NCBI GenBank assembly: GCA_035545855.1 | Contig: DASZXK010000180.1 | Location: forward strand, 14,983 to 78,982 | Source of the DNA: DASZVB01 sp035545855 | GTDB lineage: Bacteria; Myxococcota_A; Polyangia; Polyangiales; Polyangiaceae | Length of the DNA: 64,000 nucleotides | Direction of reading: 5' to 3' | Shown here: piece by piece, positions 56,219-64,000 of the stretch | How positions within the stretch are numbered: position 1 is the first letter of the stretch | Layout of the letters: every line of letters starts with the position of its first letter | Translations under genes and position numbers: made by a program | The notes under the pieces: generated by a model | The model's database searches: none | Told to the model about the DNA's origin: nothing | The model's input: the letters and a program-made list of their open reading frames with translations, nothing else

Positions 56219-58192
56219 ATGGCAGGACCGTCTCCGCAGGCTCGACCGGCTGCACCCGTCAAAGCGAGCGTCCGCAAGCTCCGGCCGAACGGCGCTCCAG
56301 AGTGGGACGTCGAGCAGAGCGCGGACCTCTATCAGATTCGAGGATGGGGGGCGCCCTACTTCTCGATCAACGAGAAGGGCCACGTCGAGGTCCGTCCCGA
56401 TCCGGACACCGAGCGAAGCGTCGACCTCTACGATCTCGCGCACGACCTCCAGGCGCGCGGCATCGAGCTCCCGATCCTCGTTCGCTTCTCGGAGATCCTT
56501 CAACACAGGATTCGGTCCATCAACGTCGCCTTCGCGCAGGCGATCGAGGAGTACGAGTACAAGGGGCAGTACCGCGGCGTTTACCCGGTGAAGGTGAACC
56601 AGCAGCGGCACATCGTCGAAGAGGTCGTCGAGTTCGGGAAGCCGTGGAGCTTCGGGCTGGAGGTCGGGTCGAAGCCGGAGCTGCTCATCGCGCTCGCGTT
56701 CATGAGGGACTCGTCCGGCCTCGTGATCTGCAACGGCTACAAGGACCTCACGTACATCGAGACGGCGCTCATCGCGCAGCGGTTCGATCGCACCGTCATC
56801 GTCGTCCTCGAGCGCATCGAGGAGTTCGACCTCGTCGTGAAGGCGAGCGAGCGCCTCGGCATCCGTCCCATCCTCGGCGTCCGGGCGAAGCTCGCAACGA
56901 AGGGCACCGGCCGCTGGAAGGAATCCGCGGGCGACCGCGCGAAGTTCGGCCTGACGACGGCTCAGATCGTGGAACTGGTGGATCGGCTGTCCGAGAAGAA
57001 CATGCTGGACTGCCTGAAGCTCCTCCACTTCCACATCGGGAGCCAGATCTCGAGCATCATCCCCGTCAAGAACGCCATCCAGGAAGCCGCGAACATCTAC
57101 GTCGAGCTCGCGAAGATGGGCTGCGCGATGGGATACCTGGACGTCGGCGGCGGCCTCGCCATCGACTACGACGGCTCGAAGACGGACTTCCATGCGTCCC
57201 GGAACTACACGACGCACGAGTACGCCGCGGACGTCGTCTCCACGATCCAGAGCGCCTGCGCGAAGCGGGACGTGCCCGACCCGACGATCGTGAGCGAGAG
57301 CGGCCGCGCCACGGTGGCGCACCAGTCCGTCCTCATCTTCGACGTCGTCGGCGCGAACGAGATCCACTTCGGTCAGCCCGTCGAGCCGAAGGCGGACTCG
57401 AACCGGGTCATCAAGGAGCTCTTCGACACGTACAGGGGCATCCGCCCGAAGAACGTGCAGGAGTCCTGGCACGACGCGAGCCAGATGAAGGAAGAGGCGC
57501 AGTCCCTCTTCAAGTACGGCTACCTCACGCTCCGGGAGCGCGCCCAGGCCGAGCGCCTCTACTGGAACTGCTGCGAGAAGATCAGAGACACGGTGCGCCG
57601 CCTGAAGTTCGTCCCGGAGGAGCTCCAGGACATCGAGCGGGCGATGGGCACCATCTACTACTGCAATTTCTCGGTGTTCCAGTCCGCGCCGGACTCGTGG
57701 GCCATCGACCAGCTCTTCCCGATCATGCCGATCCAGCGCCTGGGGGAGGAGCCGACGGTACGGGCGACGCTCGCGGATCTCACGTGCGACTCCGACGGGG
57801 TGATAGACAACTTCATCGACGTCGAAGAAACGAAGAGCACCCTGGACGTGCACCCCTTCAAGCAAGGGGACTCGTACTACCTCGGCATGTTCCTGAACGG
57901 CGCGTACCAGGAGATCCTCGGAGACCTCCACAACCTCTTCGGGGACACGAACGCCGTCCACGTCCGTCTCGCGGAGACGGGCTACAAGGTGACGCACGTC
58001 ATCCGCGGGGACAGCATGAGCGAAGTGCTCCGCTCCGTCGCGCACACGCCCGAAGGCATGACGGAAAGCGTGCGGGAGCAGGCGGAAGCGGCGCTCGGCG
58101 CCGGCAAGATCACGCTCGAGCAGATGCGGCTCCTGCTCCGCCACTACGAACAGGCGCTCGGGAGCTATACGTATCTGACCGCGGACGACTGA
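56219..58192 (+). CDS. speA: biosynthetic arginine decarboxylase
   Basis: A 657-aa fold-III PLP enzyme converting arginine to agmatine for polyamine synthesis. VYPVKVNQQRHIVEEVVEFG carries the PLP-binding Lys (Lys125), HFHIGSQ and DVGGGLAIDYDGSKT are family motifs, and VSESGRATVAHQSVLIFDV follows. The length (about 630-660) and the C-terminal FSVFQSAPDSWAIDQLFPIMPI are characteristic of SpeA. ATG 56219 begins the family's usual poorly conserved N-terminus. The long upstream open frame is the shadow of the CPBP gene. Confidence 0.93.
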   Translation: MAGPSPQARPAAPVKASVRKLRPNGAPEWDVEQSADLYQIRGWGAPYFSINEKGHVEVRPDPDTERSVDLYDLAHDLQARGIELPILVRFSEILQHRIRSINVAFAQAIEEYEYKGQYRGVYPVKVNQQRHIVEEVVEFGKPWSFGLEVGSKPELLIALAFMRDSSGLVICNGYKDLTYIETALIAQRFDRTVIVVLERIEEFDLVVKASERLGIRPILGVRAKLATKGTGRWKESAGDRAKFGLTTAQIVELVDRLSEKNMLDCLKLLHFHIGSQISSIIPVKNAIQEAANIYVELAKMGCAMGYLDVGGGLAIDYDGSKTDFHASRNYTTHEYAADVVSTIQSACAKRDVPDPTIVSESGRATVAHQSVLIFDVVGANEIHFGQPVEPKADSNRVIKELFDTYRGIRPKNVQESWHDASQMKEEAQSLFKYGYLTLRERAQAERLYWNCCEKIRDTVRRLKFVPEELQDIERAMGTIYYCNFSVFQSAPDSWAIDQLFPIMPIQRLGEEPTVRATLADLTCDSDGVIDNFIDVEETKSTLDVHPFKQGDSYYLGMFLNGAYQEILGDLHNLFGDTNAVHVRLAETGYKVTHVIRGDSMSEVLRSVAHTPEGMTESVREQAEAALGAGKITLEQMRLLLRHYEQALGSYTYLTADD

Positions 58193-58218
58193 CGCACGTG
58201 TGAGGGGGACCGGGGCAC

Positions 58219-60213
58219 ATGAACGGTAGAATCGCGGTCGCGTTCGGGTTCATCTGCGCTGTCGCTTGCGGTGGCTCGACCGGTGACAACGGCGCGAGCG
58301 GGGTCCACGATCACGGGGACGGCGGTCCCGGCGCGTGTCCGTCGGGTTCGGAAGGCTGCGACTGCTACCCGAATCACACGTGCAATGGCCACCTGACGTG
58401 CGCGTCGAACCTCTGCGTGAATTTCGGCGCCGGTGGCGGGAGCAACGGTCCCGACGCGGGCGCGGGCGGTCACCTCGCAGCGGGCGGCGCCGGCGCGGGC
58501 GGTATCGGCGCGGGCGGTATCAGCGGAGGAACCGGCGGAACGGTCGCTGCGGGCGGCCTCACCGGGAGCGGAGGCAGCGGCACCTGCTCCCCGGTCAACA
58601 CCTTCTGCACCACGACGGGCGATTGCTGCCTCGGTCTGGACTGCGTCACGGAACAGGGACGAACGAACGGTGTGTGCACCAGCACCTGTCAGTTCGACTC
58701 CGACTGCGCGACGGGGTGCTGCGCGCTGCTCTCGGACAACTCCGCCTACGTGTGCGCGCCGTCCGTGTACTGCCAAGGGGCGTGCCTGCCGGAGTACTCG
58801 CCGTGCACGGCCTTCCCGAGCGATTGCTGCGCCGGCACGACGTGCGTCTACGATGACGACTCGCAGACGACGGCGTCGTGCCAGTACATCTGCACGGCGG
58901 ATACCGAGTGCGCGCTCGGCTGCTGCGCGCCGATCCAGGGCGCGGGCTATTCCGCGTGCGGCAACCCGACGTACTGCGGCGGGTCGTGCCTCCCTGCCGG
59001 GACCCGTCCCTGCGGGCTCGGGACGGATTGCTGCCCGGGGTCCTATTGCACGTCCGACGCCATCAATCAGATCTGCCTGCCCGTCTGCTTCACGAACGCC
59101 GAATGTGCCAGCGGGTGCTGTGCTTCCCAGAACGGGAACGGCATCACGGTCTGCTCGGACCCGGGGTTCTGTCCAAGTGGGTCCGGCGGCGCGCCCGGAA
59201 ATGGCGGCGCGCCCGGAAATGGCGGTGCGACGGCCGGAGGCGCGCCGGGTGCCGGTGGCGCGACGTCCGGCGGTGCAACGGGCAGCGGCGGTGCGACGGG
59301 CGCGGGCGGCACGACGGGCACCGGTGGGGCAGGAGGGAGCGTGACCCCGGCGAGCTGCGTCGGTCTCCCGCAAAACTGCGGACCGCAGAACGACGAAGAT
59401 TGCTGCGCGAGCCCCTCGGTCCCGGGTGGGTCGTTCAATCGCAGCAACGACGCGAACTATCCTGCGACCGTGAGCGCCTTCCACCTCGATCGCTTCGAGG
59501 TCACGGTCGGTCGCTTCCGGAAGTTCCTCGCCGACTACGACTCCTGGCGCGCGGCGGGGAACCCCGTGAGCGGCGCCGGAGTGCACCCGCTCATCGCCGC
59601 GAGCGGGTGGGACGGCACGTGGACGGCGGCGCTCCCTTCGGACGCCGCCACCTTCGTCACGCTCCTCGGCTGCTACGGCGAGCTCTCCTCCTACACGGCG
59701 TCCCCCGGCGCGAACGAGAACAAGCCGATCAACTGCGTCGCCTCGCTCGAAGCATTCGCGTTCTGCGCCTACGACGGCGGGCGACTCCCGACGGAAGCCG
59801 AATGGAACTTCGCCGCCGCCGGTGGAAAGGACCAGCGGACGTACCCGTGGGGGTCGGCGACACCGACGCAGGCTTTTGCCGCCTTCGGGTGCTTGGCGGA
59901 CGGCACCGCCGGCTGCGCACCCTCGGATCTCCTCGCCGTCGGCAGCCTGTCCGCTGGCGACGGCAAGTTCGGACAGGCGGATCTCGCCGGCAACGTCTGG
60001 GAGTGGAACCTCGATTGGCAGAACTGCTGCGGCGCGCCGTGGCCGGGGTACTCCACACAAGACTGCAAGGACTGCGCGCTTCTCACCGGGGGCTCGGGGG
60101 ATCGCGAGTTCCGCGGTGGCGGCTTCGAAGGCGACGCGACGTACCTCCCGACGAGCTTCCGCGGTTGGGGCGGCCCGCGAGAGGCCGACATCGGGATTCG
60201 CTGCGCGCGCTAG
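58219..60213 (+). CDS. Cys-rich lipoprotein with SUMF1-like C-terminal domain
   Basis: A 664-aa lipoprotein (lipobox AVAC). Residues about 40-315 have Cys-rich repeats of a 'C...CC....C' type (TGCCALLSDNSAYVC, LGCCAPIQGAGYSAC, SGCCASQNGNGITVC) between Gly-rich linkers. Residues about 395-664 form an FGE-sulfatase/SUMF1-like domain (PGGSFNRSNDANYPATVSAFHLDRFEVTVGRFRKF ... READIGIRCAR). The two cysteines that make formylglycine-generating enzymes active are not present in the REFRGGGFEGDATYLPTSFRG region, so it is probably a binding or structural variant, surface-anchored. Confidence 0.82.
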   Translation: MNGRIAVAFGFICAVACGGSTGDNGASGVHDHGDGGPGACPSGSEGCDCYPNHTCNGHLTCASNLCVNFGAGGGSNGPDAGAGGHLAAGGAGAGGIGAGGISGGTGGTVAAGGLTGSGGSGTCSPVNTFCTTTGDCCLGLDCVTEQGRTNGVCTSTCQFDSDCATGCCALLSDNSAYVCAPSVYCQGACLPEYSPCTAFPSDCCAGTTCVYDDDSQTTASCQYICTADTECALGCCAPIQGAGYSACGNPTYCGGSCLPAGTRPCGLGTDCCPGSYCTSDAINQICLPVCFTNAECASGCCASQNGNGITVCSDPGFCPSGSGGAPGNGGAPGNGGATAGGAPGAGGATSGGATGSGGATGAGGTTGTGGAGGSVTPASCVGLPQNCGPQNDEDCCASPSVPGGSFNRSNDANYPATVSAFHLDRFEVTVGRFRKFLADYDSWRAAGNPVSGAGVHPLIAASGWDGTWTAALPSDAATFVTLLGCYGELSSYTASPGANENKPINCVASLEAFAFCAYDGGRLPTEAEWNFAAAGGKDQRTYPWGSATPTQAFAAFGCLADGTAGCAPSDLLAVGSLSAGDGKFGQADLAGNVWEWNLDWQNCCGAPWPGYSTQDCKDCALLTGGSGDREFRGGGFEGDATYLPTSFRGWGGPREADIGIRCAR

Positions 60214-60226
60214 AAGCGAGCCCCGC

Positions 60227-61510
60227 TCATTTCGGGGTGATTCGCGAGACCGTGCCGTCCGAGAAATCGGACCAGTACACGGAGGTCGAATCGACGGCGA
60301 TGCCCATGGGACCGTTCCCCGATGCGAGCCGCTCCGGTGCGCCGCCGCCGAGTGCGACCTTCATGACAGCGCCGCCGCCGAAGTCCCCCTGGTTCGTCCA
60401 GTACGCGGCCTCCGCGTCCACGGCGAGGCCACCGGGCCAGGGCTGGCCCGTCGCGAGCGTCTCGGGCGTGCCGCCGCCGAGCGGCACCCGCTCGATGCGC
60501 CCCTGCGTGCCGCTGTGAGTCCAGTAAACGTACGCGGAGTCGAGCGCGATGTCGGCAGGACCGTCGTTCCCGGTGGAGGCTTCGGTGGCGAGCACGATCG
60601 GAGTCCCTCCGGCGAGGGGTACGGTGACGATCGACCCGCCGAAGTTCGTCCAGTAGACGTTCGTCGCGTCGACGGCGACCGCCTGGGGTCGATCTTGAAG
60701 CGTGGCGAGCGGAGTGGAGGAACCGCCGGCGAGCGGCTGCTGCCAGATCCCGCCGCCGTCTTGATCCGCCCAGTACACGTAGCCGTCGCGGACGGCGACG
60801 CCCGTGGGTGATCCTCCGGATTCCAGGAGATCGGGCGTACCGCCGCCGATCGGTACGCGCGACACGTTTCCCGTCGCAAGAATGCCCACGTTCGTCCAGT
60901 AGACGTAGTTCGCGTCGAGCGCGATGCCGCGCGGCGAGTCCTGCCCGCCGGCGAGCGCGGTGGGGTTCTGACCCGTGAGGGTCGCCCTCCCGATGCCGTC
61001 GAACCCCGCCCAGAAGACGTGCGTGGCGTCGACCGCGAGCGCTCCCGGGATGCTGATCCCGGAGACGAGCGGAATGCTGCAGTGCCCGACGCTGCACCCG
61101 CCCGGGCAGCTCCCGACGCACGTGCCGTCATCGGTGGGCGCGGTGCCCCCGGCACCGAAGAAGCCACCGAACGGGAAACCACCGAGCCCGACTCCGCCGG
61201 CACCGGGAGCGCCGCCGGACGTCGTGCCGCCGGAACCGTTCGCATCGCCGCCGCTTCCGCCGTTCGCGCTACCGCCCGAGCCCGTCGGTGGAACGACACA
61301 GTGTCTGGAGGCACAGACCAGCCCGTCGTCGCAGGTGTCATTGCCGTAGCACGCGCAGCGCTCCGAGCCGACGGCGCACCCGGTCGTGGCGCCCGCAGCT
61401 CCGCCGGAACCCGTCGCTCCGTGCCCACTCGATCCATCCGACCCGCAAGCAAGGAGACCGAGACCGAGCACCGGCCCCCACATCCGCGACCCCACCCGAT
61501 CGAACGTCAT
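60227..61510 (-). CDS. lipoprotein with YWTD-like beta-propeller
   Basis: A 427-aa lipoprotein (ATG 61510; lipobox LLACGS). Residues about 25-115 are Gly/Ser/Ala and Cys-rich. Residues about 125-427 contain seven repeats, each about 40-50 residues, with a 'xxVYWTNxG' core (VFWAGFDG, VYWTNVG, VYWADQDG, VYWTNFGG, VYWTHSG, AYWTNQG, VYWSDFS). This predicts a complete seven-bladed propeller like LDL-receptor YWTD or NHL domains. It is probably a surface-bound ligand-binding protein. It converges with the SUMF1-like gene (13-base gap). Confidence 0.85.
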   Translation of the reverse strand: MTFDRVGSRMWGPVLGLGLLACGSDGSSGHGATGSGGAAGATTGCAVGSERCACYGNDTCDDGLVCASRHCVVPPTGSGGSANGGSGGDANGSGGTTSGGAPGAGGVGLGGFPFGGFFGAGGTAPTDDGTCVGSCPGGCSVGHCSIPLVSGISIPGALAVDATHVFWAGFDGIGRATLTGQNPTALAGGQDSPRGIALDANYVYWTNVGILATGNVSRVPIGGGTPDLLESGGSPTGVAVRDGYVYWADQDGGGIWQQPLAGGSSTPLATLQDRPQAVAVDATNVYWTNFGGSIVTVPLAGGTPIVLATEASTGNDGPADIALDSAYVYWTHSGTQGRIERVPLGGGTPETLATGQPWPGGLAVDAEAAYWTNQGDFGGGAVMKVALGGGAPERLASGNGPMGIAVDSTSVYWSDFSDGTVSRITPK

Positions 61511-61526
61511 CTGGGAGCGTAGCGTA

Positions 61527-61746
61527 TCACTTTTTGTCTTCTCGTTCCGACGCGGCGAGGGTGACACGTCCCCGGACGTGTCCATTCACCGCGATGCGTA
61601 CGGCGAGTCCGCCGGGGAACTGCGAGTGAACGTCCAGCCCGAGCGGGATCCTCGTCACGGACCTGAACCACCCGGCGCTCGCGGATGGTGGCGCAGCCGG
61701 TGCACAGGGCCATCGATCCGAGAGCGAGTCCCCACCGAGTGTTCAT
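61527..61746 (-). pseudogene. small lipoprotein gene with apparent frameshift
   Basis: ATG 61746 starts a good lipoprotein signal (MNTRWGLALGSMALCTGCAT, lipobox CTGC) that continues to about IRERRVVQV. After about 61660 the frame becomes Arg/Pro-rich, while the +1 frame becomes coding-like from GTG 61658: RIPLGLDVHSQFPGGLAVRI, then AVNGHVRGRVTLAASEREDKK and stop (61527-61529). The two halves together would make about 70 residues. The interpretation is a frameshifted gene or a sequencing indel. It lies just upstream of the propeller lipoprotein gene on the same strand. Confidence 0.45.
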
Positions 61747-61850
61747 GACCCAGCGCACAGTCTACTCCAGACGGATGCCCGGGAAGCGTACACCGCGGGT
61801 GTACGGAATCTGCGGGGGCCGAGTGGCTTCACCTCGGGCGATCTGAAAAG

Positions 61851-62711
61851 ATGCTTCGAGTGAGCCAGGGTGATCCGCCTCCCGTCTTCACATACGAGGA
61901 CTACCGCGCGTACCTGCGGGACGTCTACGCGCACCGTAAGGGCCGAGGCCTGTCCCACAGGGGTCTGGCTCGGCGCGCGAAACTCGGCTCGCCGAGCTTT
62001 CTGAAAGCGGTGATGGACGGCCAGAAGAACCTCGCGCGCGCGACCGCCGCGCGGGTCGCGTCCGCCCTCGGGCTCGCCGGAGACGCGGCCGAGTACTTCT
62101 CTCTGCTCGTGGTCGCGAATCAAACCACGGACGCCGCGGAGCGACGCAGCTTCCGCGCGCGCCTCGGTCGGTTGCGCCGCTATCAAGACGTGCGGGCGCT
62201 TTCGGACGCGCGCGACGCCTATCACCGCCACTGGTATCTCCCCGCGATTCGCGAGCTCGCCTCCACGAACGGGTTTCGCGCCGACCCGCGGTGGATCGCG
62301 CGGGTCTTGAGGCCTTCCATCTCCATGCGTCAGGCGAAGGAGGCCCTCTCGACGCTGGCCGACCTCGGGCTCCTCCGTGCGGACGAATCCGGCGTCCTCT
62401 GCGCGGTCGACAGGGAAGTGACGACCGAGCTCGAGCCGAACAGCGAGCAGATCGCGGAATACCATCGCTCGATGATCCTCGGAGCGCTACGTGCGGTCGC
62501 GGACGTGCCGCGGCCGGAGCGGGACATCTCGTCGATCACGCTGAGCGTGGACGCCACGGGCTTCGCCGCCATGAAGCGGAGGATGCAGGAGATCCGTCGA
62601 GAGCTCCTGGACGAATTCGACGCAGGGAAGTCCGGAGTTCAGGTCGTGCAGGTGAACTTTCAGTTGTTTCCGCTCTCCCGGCGGATCGACGACGAGGATG
62701 CGTCCCGATGA
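61851..62711 (+). CDS. TIGR02147-family (DUF4423) regulator-like protein
   Basis: A 286-aa protein matching TIGR02147, common in Fibrobacter, Bdellovibrio and myxobacteria: FTYEDYRAYLRDVYAHRKGRGLSHRGLARRAKLGSPSFLKAVMDGQKNL at the N-terminus (HTH-like) and QVVQVNFQLFPLSRR at the C-terminus. A winged-helix-like middle (SMRQAKEALSTLADLGLL) fits DNA binding. The role is regulatory but not understood. Its TGA overlaps the following lipoprotein's ATG by 4 bases, a recurring pairing for this family. Confidence 0.85.
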   Translation: MLRVSQGDPPPVFTYEDYRAYLRDVYAHRKGRGLSHRGLARRAKLGSPSFLKAVMDGQKNLARATAARVASALGLAGDAAEYFSLLVVANQTTDAAERRSFRARLGRLRRYQDVRALSDARDAYHRHWYLPAIRELASTNGFRADPRWIARVLRPSISMRQAKEALSTLADLGLLRADESGVLCAVDREVTTELEPNSEQIAEYHRSMILGALRAVADVPRPERDISSITLSVDATGFAAMKRRMQEIRRELLDEFDAGKSGVQVVQVNFQLFPLSRRIDDEDASR

Positions 62712-63421
62712 AACCAGTACTGGGGCGAAGCCTCACGACAGCGCTCCTGCTTGCGGTCCTCTTCGGCGAAGGGGGATGCACGGGAACGAACACGGGGAAC
62801 GCGTCTCCCGAGTGTCCCGCGTCGCCGCCCTGCTTCTGGCCCGTGAGTGTGACGGCGCCCGACGGGCACACCTATCGCGGCATGGTGAGCACCGCCTCGC
62901 AGGAGTCGAATTCGCCGCAAGGGCCGACGGGTTCCCTGCTCGAGTTTTCTGGTCTGGAGGTGACGTACGTCGATGGGAGCTGTCGAGACGATTGGCCCGG
63001 ATCTTCGGCACGCTTTTTCGTCGACGTGGCGATCACCGGAGAGGGCTTCATCGATGCGTCCGGCGCGCTCGTCATGCGAACGGCGCGGCGCGACGGACCG
63101 AGCGACACCTACATCTGGGGCGACCACGTGGACACTCGGGGCTGGGGCGCGGATTTGACGGTGACTCCGGCGGGCGAGCTCACGGCCACGTTTTCGATCA
63201 CGTCCACCAGCACCGGCGCTGGAGGTGCGGGCGGCGCGGGCGGCGCCGATGGCACGGACGGCGGGCGCGAGGCCGGCACGCCGGAGGCCACCGCACCCGA
63301 CGCGGGTGTCCACGTGTACGAGATACAGATGAAGGGCTCAGTTGCGGAAGCGTGTCTGGGAAGCGCCCCCGTCCAGAGCGGAGTGTTCCAGTTTCCCTGC
63401 CGAAGAGCGACGGGCTGCTGA
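62708..63421 (+). CDS. lipoprotein co-translated with the TIGR02147 protein
   Basis: A 237-aa lipoprotein (lipobox GEGGC). The mature N-terminus has Cys pairs (CPASPPCFWPVSV), and a beta-rich domain follows (residues about 40-160: YRGMVSTASQESNSPQ ... DTYIWGDHVDTRGWGADLTVTPAGELTATFSITS). Next come a Gly/Ala/Asp-rich linker (GAGGAGGAGGADGTDGG) and a short Cys-containing end. The family is not recognised. The ATGA overlap shows coupling to the regulator-like gene upstream, so it may be its regulated surface partner. Confidence 0.7.
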   Translation: MKPVLGRSLTTALLLAVLFGEGGCTGTNTGNASPECPASPPCFWPVSVTAPDGHTYRGMVSTASQESNSPQGPTGSLLEFSGLEVTYVDGSCRDDWPGSSARFFVDVAITGEGFIDASGALVMRTARRDGPSDTYIWGDHVDTRGWGADLTVTPAGELTATFSITSTSTGAGGAGGAGGADGTDGGREAGTPEATAPDAGVHVYEIQMKGSVAEACLGSAPVQSGVFQFPCRRATGC

Positions 63422-63486
63422 ATTTCCAAGGTGGGTAGCGCCATGCGCCGGTGAGGAGTGAGTGGGGGTCTGTGAAGGAGGAGAAA

Positions 63487-64000
63487 TTGAGCTGGAGATC
63501 TTCAACAACATGGCGTGTCGCGGGCTGGCTCGTCATGACCGTCCCGGTGGCCTGTAGTTCGACCGTCGAATCCGGGTCCTCCGGAACGGCCGCAACCGCG
63601 AAGCCCGTCAGCGTGAACCCGGCGGCATTGTACGAGACGTCCGTGCCGGAATGTCCGGACGGCTACGCGCACCCCAACATCTGCTGCGCGGGAGCGCCGT
63701 ACCAGGCCACGCGCTGTACGGAGGATTCGGGACGTCCGTTCGGCGTCTGCGAAAATCCGCAGTTCGCATATCCCGACGCGAAGAGATGCTGTTCGCTCAC
63801 GGACGACAAGACCTGCGTGACTCCGAACGCGTCGGACGCGGGTTCGGCGGCACGATGCAACAACCCCTGCGCGCCCGGATCGTTTCCGCGTTCGCTGGTC
63901 GACGGAACGAGGGCGAATAGTCCGGACGTGCTCTGCTGCTCGGGGAGTGGTCTGAGCTGCGAACCCCTTAGACCGTCCTGCTCGCTCTGCTCTGGGCCTC
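63487..64000 (+). CDS. Cys-rich lipoprotein, partial (runs off the window)
   Basis: A frame open from TTG 63487 (GGAGG 5 bases upstream; in-frame GTG 63472 is an alternative) through the end of the window, at least 171 residues. The signal peptide ends in the lipobox VPVAC. The mature part is Cys-rich (CPDGYAHPNICCAGAPYQATRC ... CCSLTDDKTC ... LCCSGSGLSCEPL) with spacing like the Cys repeats of the 58219 lipoprotein. It is probably a surface protein; function is unknown. It lies 65 bases after the previous lipoprotein gene and is possibly co-transcribed. Confidence 0.7.
   Translation, partial: MSWRSSTTWRVAGWLVMTVPVACSSTVESGSSGTAATAKPVSVNPAALYETSVPECPDGYAHPNICCAGAPYQATRCTEDSGRPFGVCENPQFAYPDAKRCCSLTDDKTCVTPNASDAGSAARCNNPCAPGSFPRSLVDGTRANSPDVLCCSGSGLSCEPLRPSCSLCSGP

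Noticed and set aside
55970..58144. 724-aa minus-strand frame over speA
   Set aside because: Shadow of the arginine decarboxylase gene, with low-complexity charged composition.

Overview
The window reads as a chromosomal segment of a high-GC, Gram-negative, large-genome deltaproteobacterium, most likely a myxobacterium of the Polyangiales type. The evidence is the strong G/C third-position bias, three Hanks-type Ser/Thr kinases, many lipoproteins with Gly/Ser/Ala linkers and Cys-rich segments (including one myxococcus-type Cys-rich repeat), a TIGR02147-type regulator and frequent GTG/TTG starts with 4-base stop/start overlaps. No rRNA, tRNA, CRISPR array, phage or transposase gene was seen. 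The assignment rests on family content only.

Layout: 0-12 kb holds ion transport (NhaA, KefB-like CPA2 antiporter), a small lipoprotein, an SRPBCC protein, a CehA/McbA-type PHP metallohydrolase, an OmpA-like lipoprotein and a 1203-aa kinase-ATPase. 12.1-22.1 kb (minus strand) is a compact ten-gene block led by a polyprenyl diphosphate synthase. It carries two AttH/CrtC-like (lipocalin-fold) proteins, a 1033-aa FAD oxidoreductase, an FAD monooxygenase, an SCP2-like protein, an octahistidine Cys-rich protein and three unrecognised small proteins. I read it as an undescribed isoprenoid-tailoring pathway and consider it the best candidate for a new system here. 22.2-33.7 kb has a copper type II monooxygenase-like lipoprotein, a TetR regulator, two kinases, an SDR + membrane dipeptidase pair, a DUF1232 protein, an LptF/G-like protein + CtaB pair and a GrpB protein. 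33.7-41.4 kb has a cholesterol-oxidase-like GMC enzyme with its TetR regulator and a perfect operator, a GH31 glycosidase, and a cytochrome c / membrane protein / TonB-like set. 41.5-53.5 kb has two more copper-monooxygenase-like lipoproteins, an SDR lacking its catalytic lysine, NadD with neighbours, CcmB, and a MocR/EamA/PhzF unit with palindromic operators. 53.6-64 kb has GltX, a CPBP-type protease, arginine decarboxylase SpeA and a run of surface lipoproteins with a TIGR02147-type regulator.

The non-coding DNA carries a striking pattern. Six copies of a palindrome with core TTTGTATACAAA (AT-rich in GC-rich surroundings) occur. All six lie in the four long gaps between convergent genes, and none was seen elsewhere. 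Two are internally duplicated with their flanks, and two of the gaps share a further ~95-bp block in opposite orientation. This looks like a 3'-end-associated repeat family, either bidirectional terminators or protein-binding sites.
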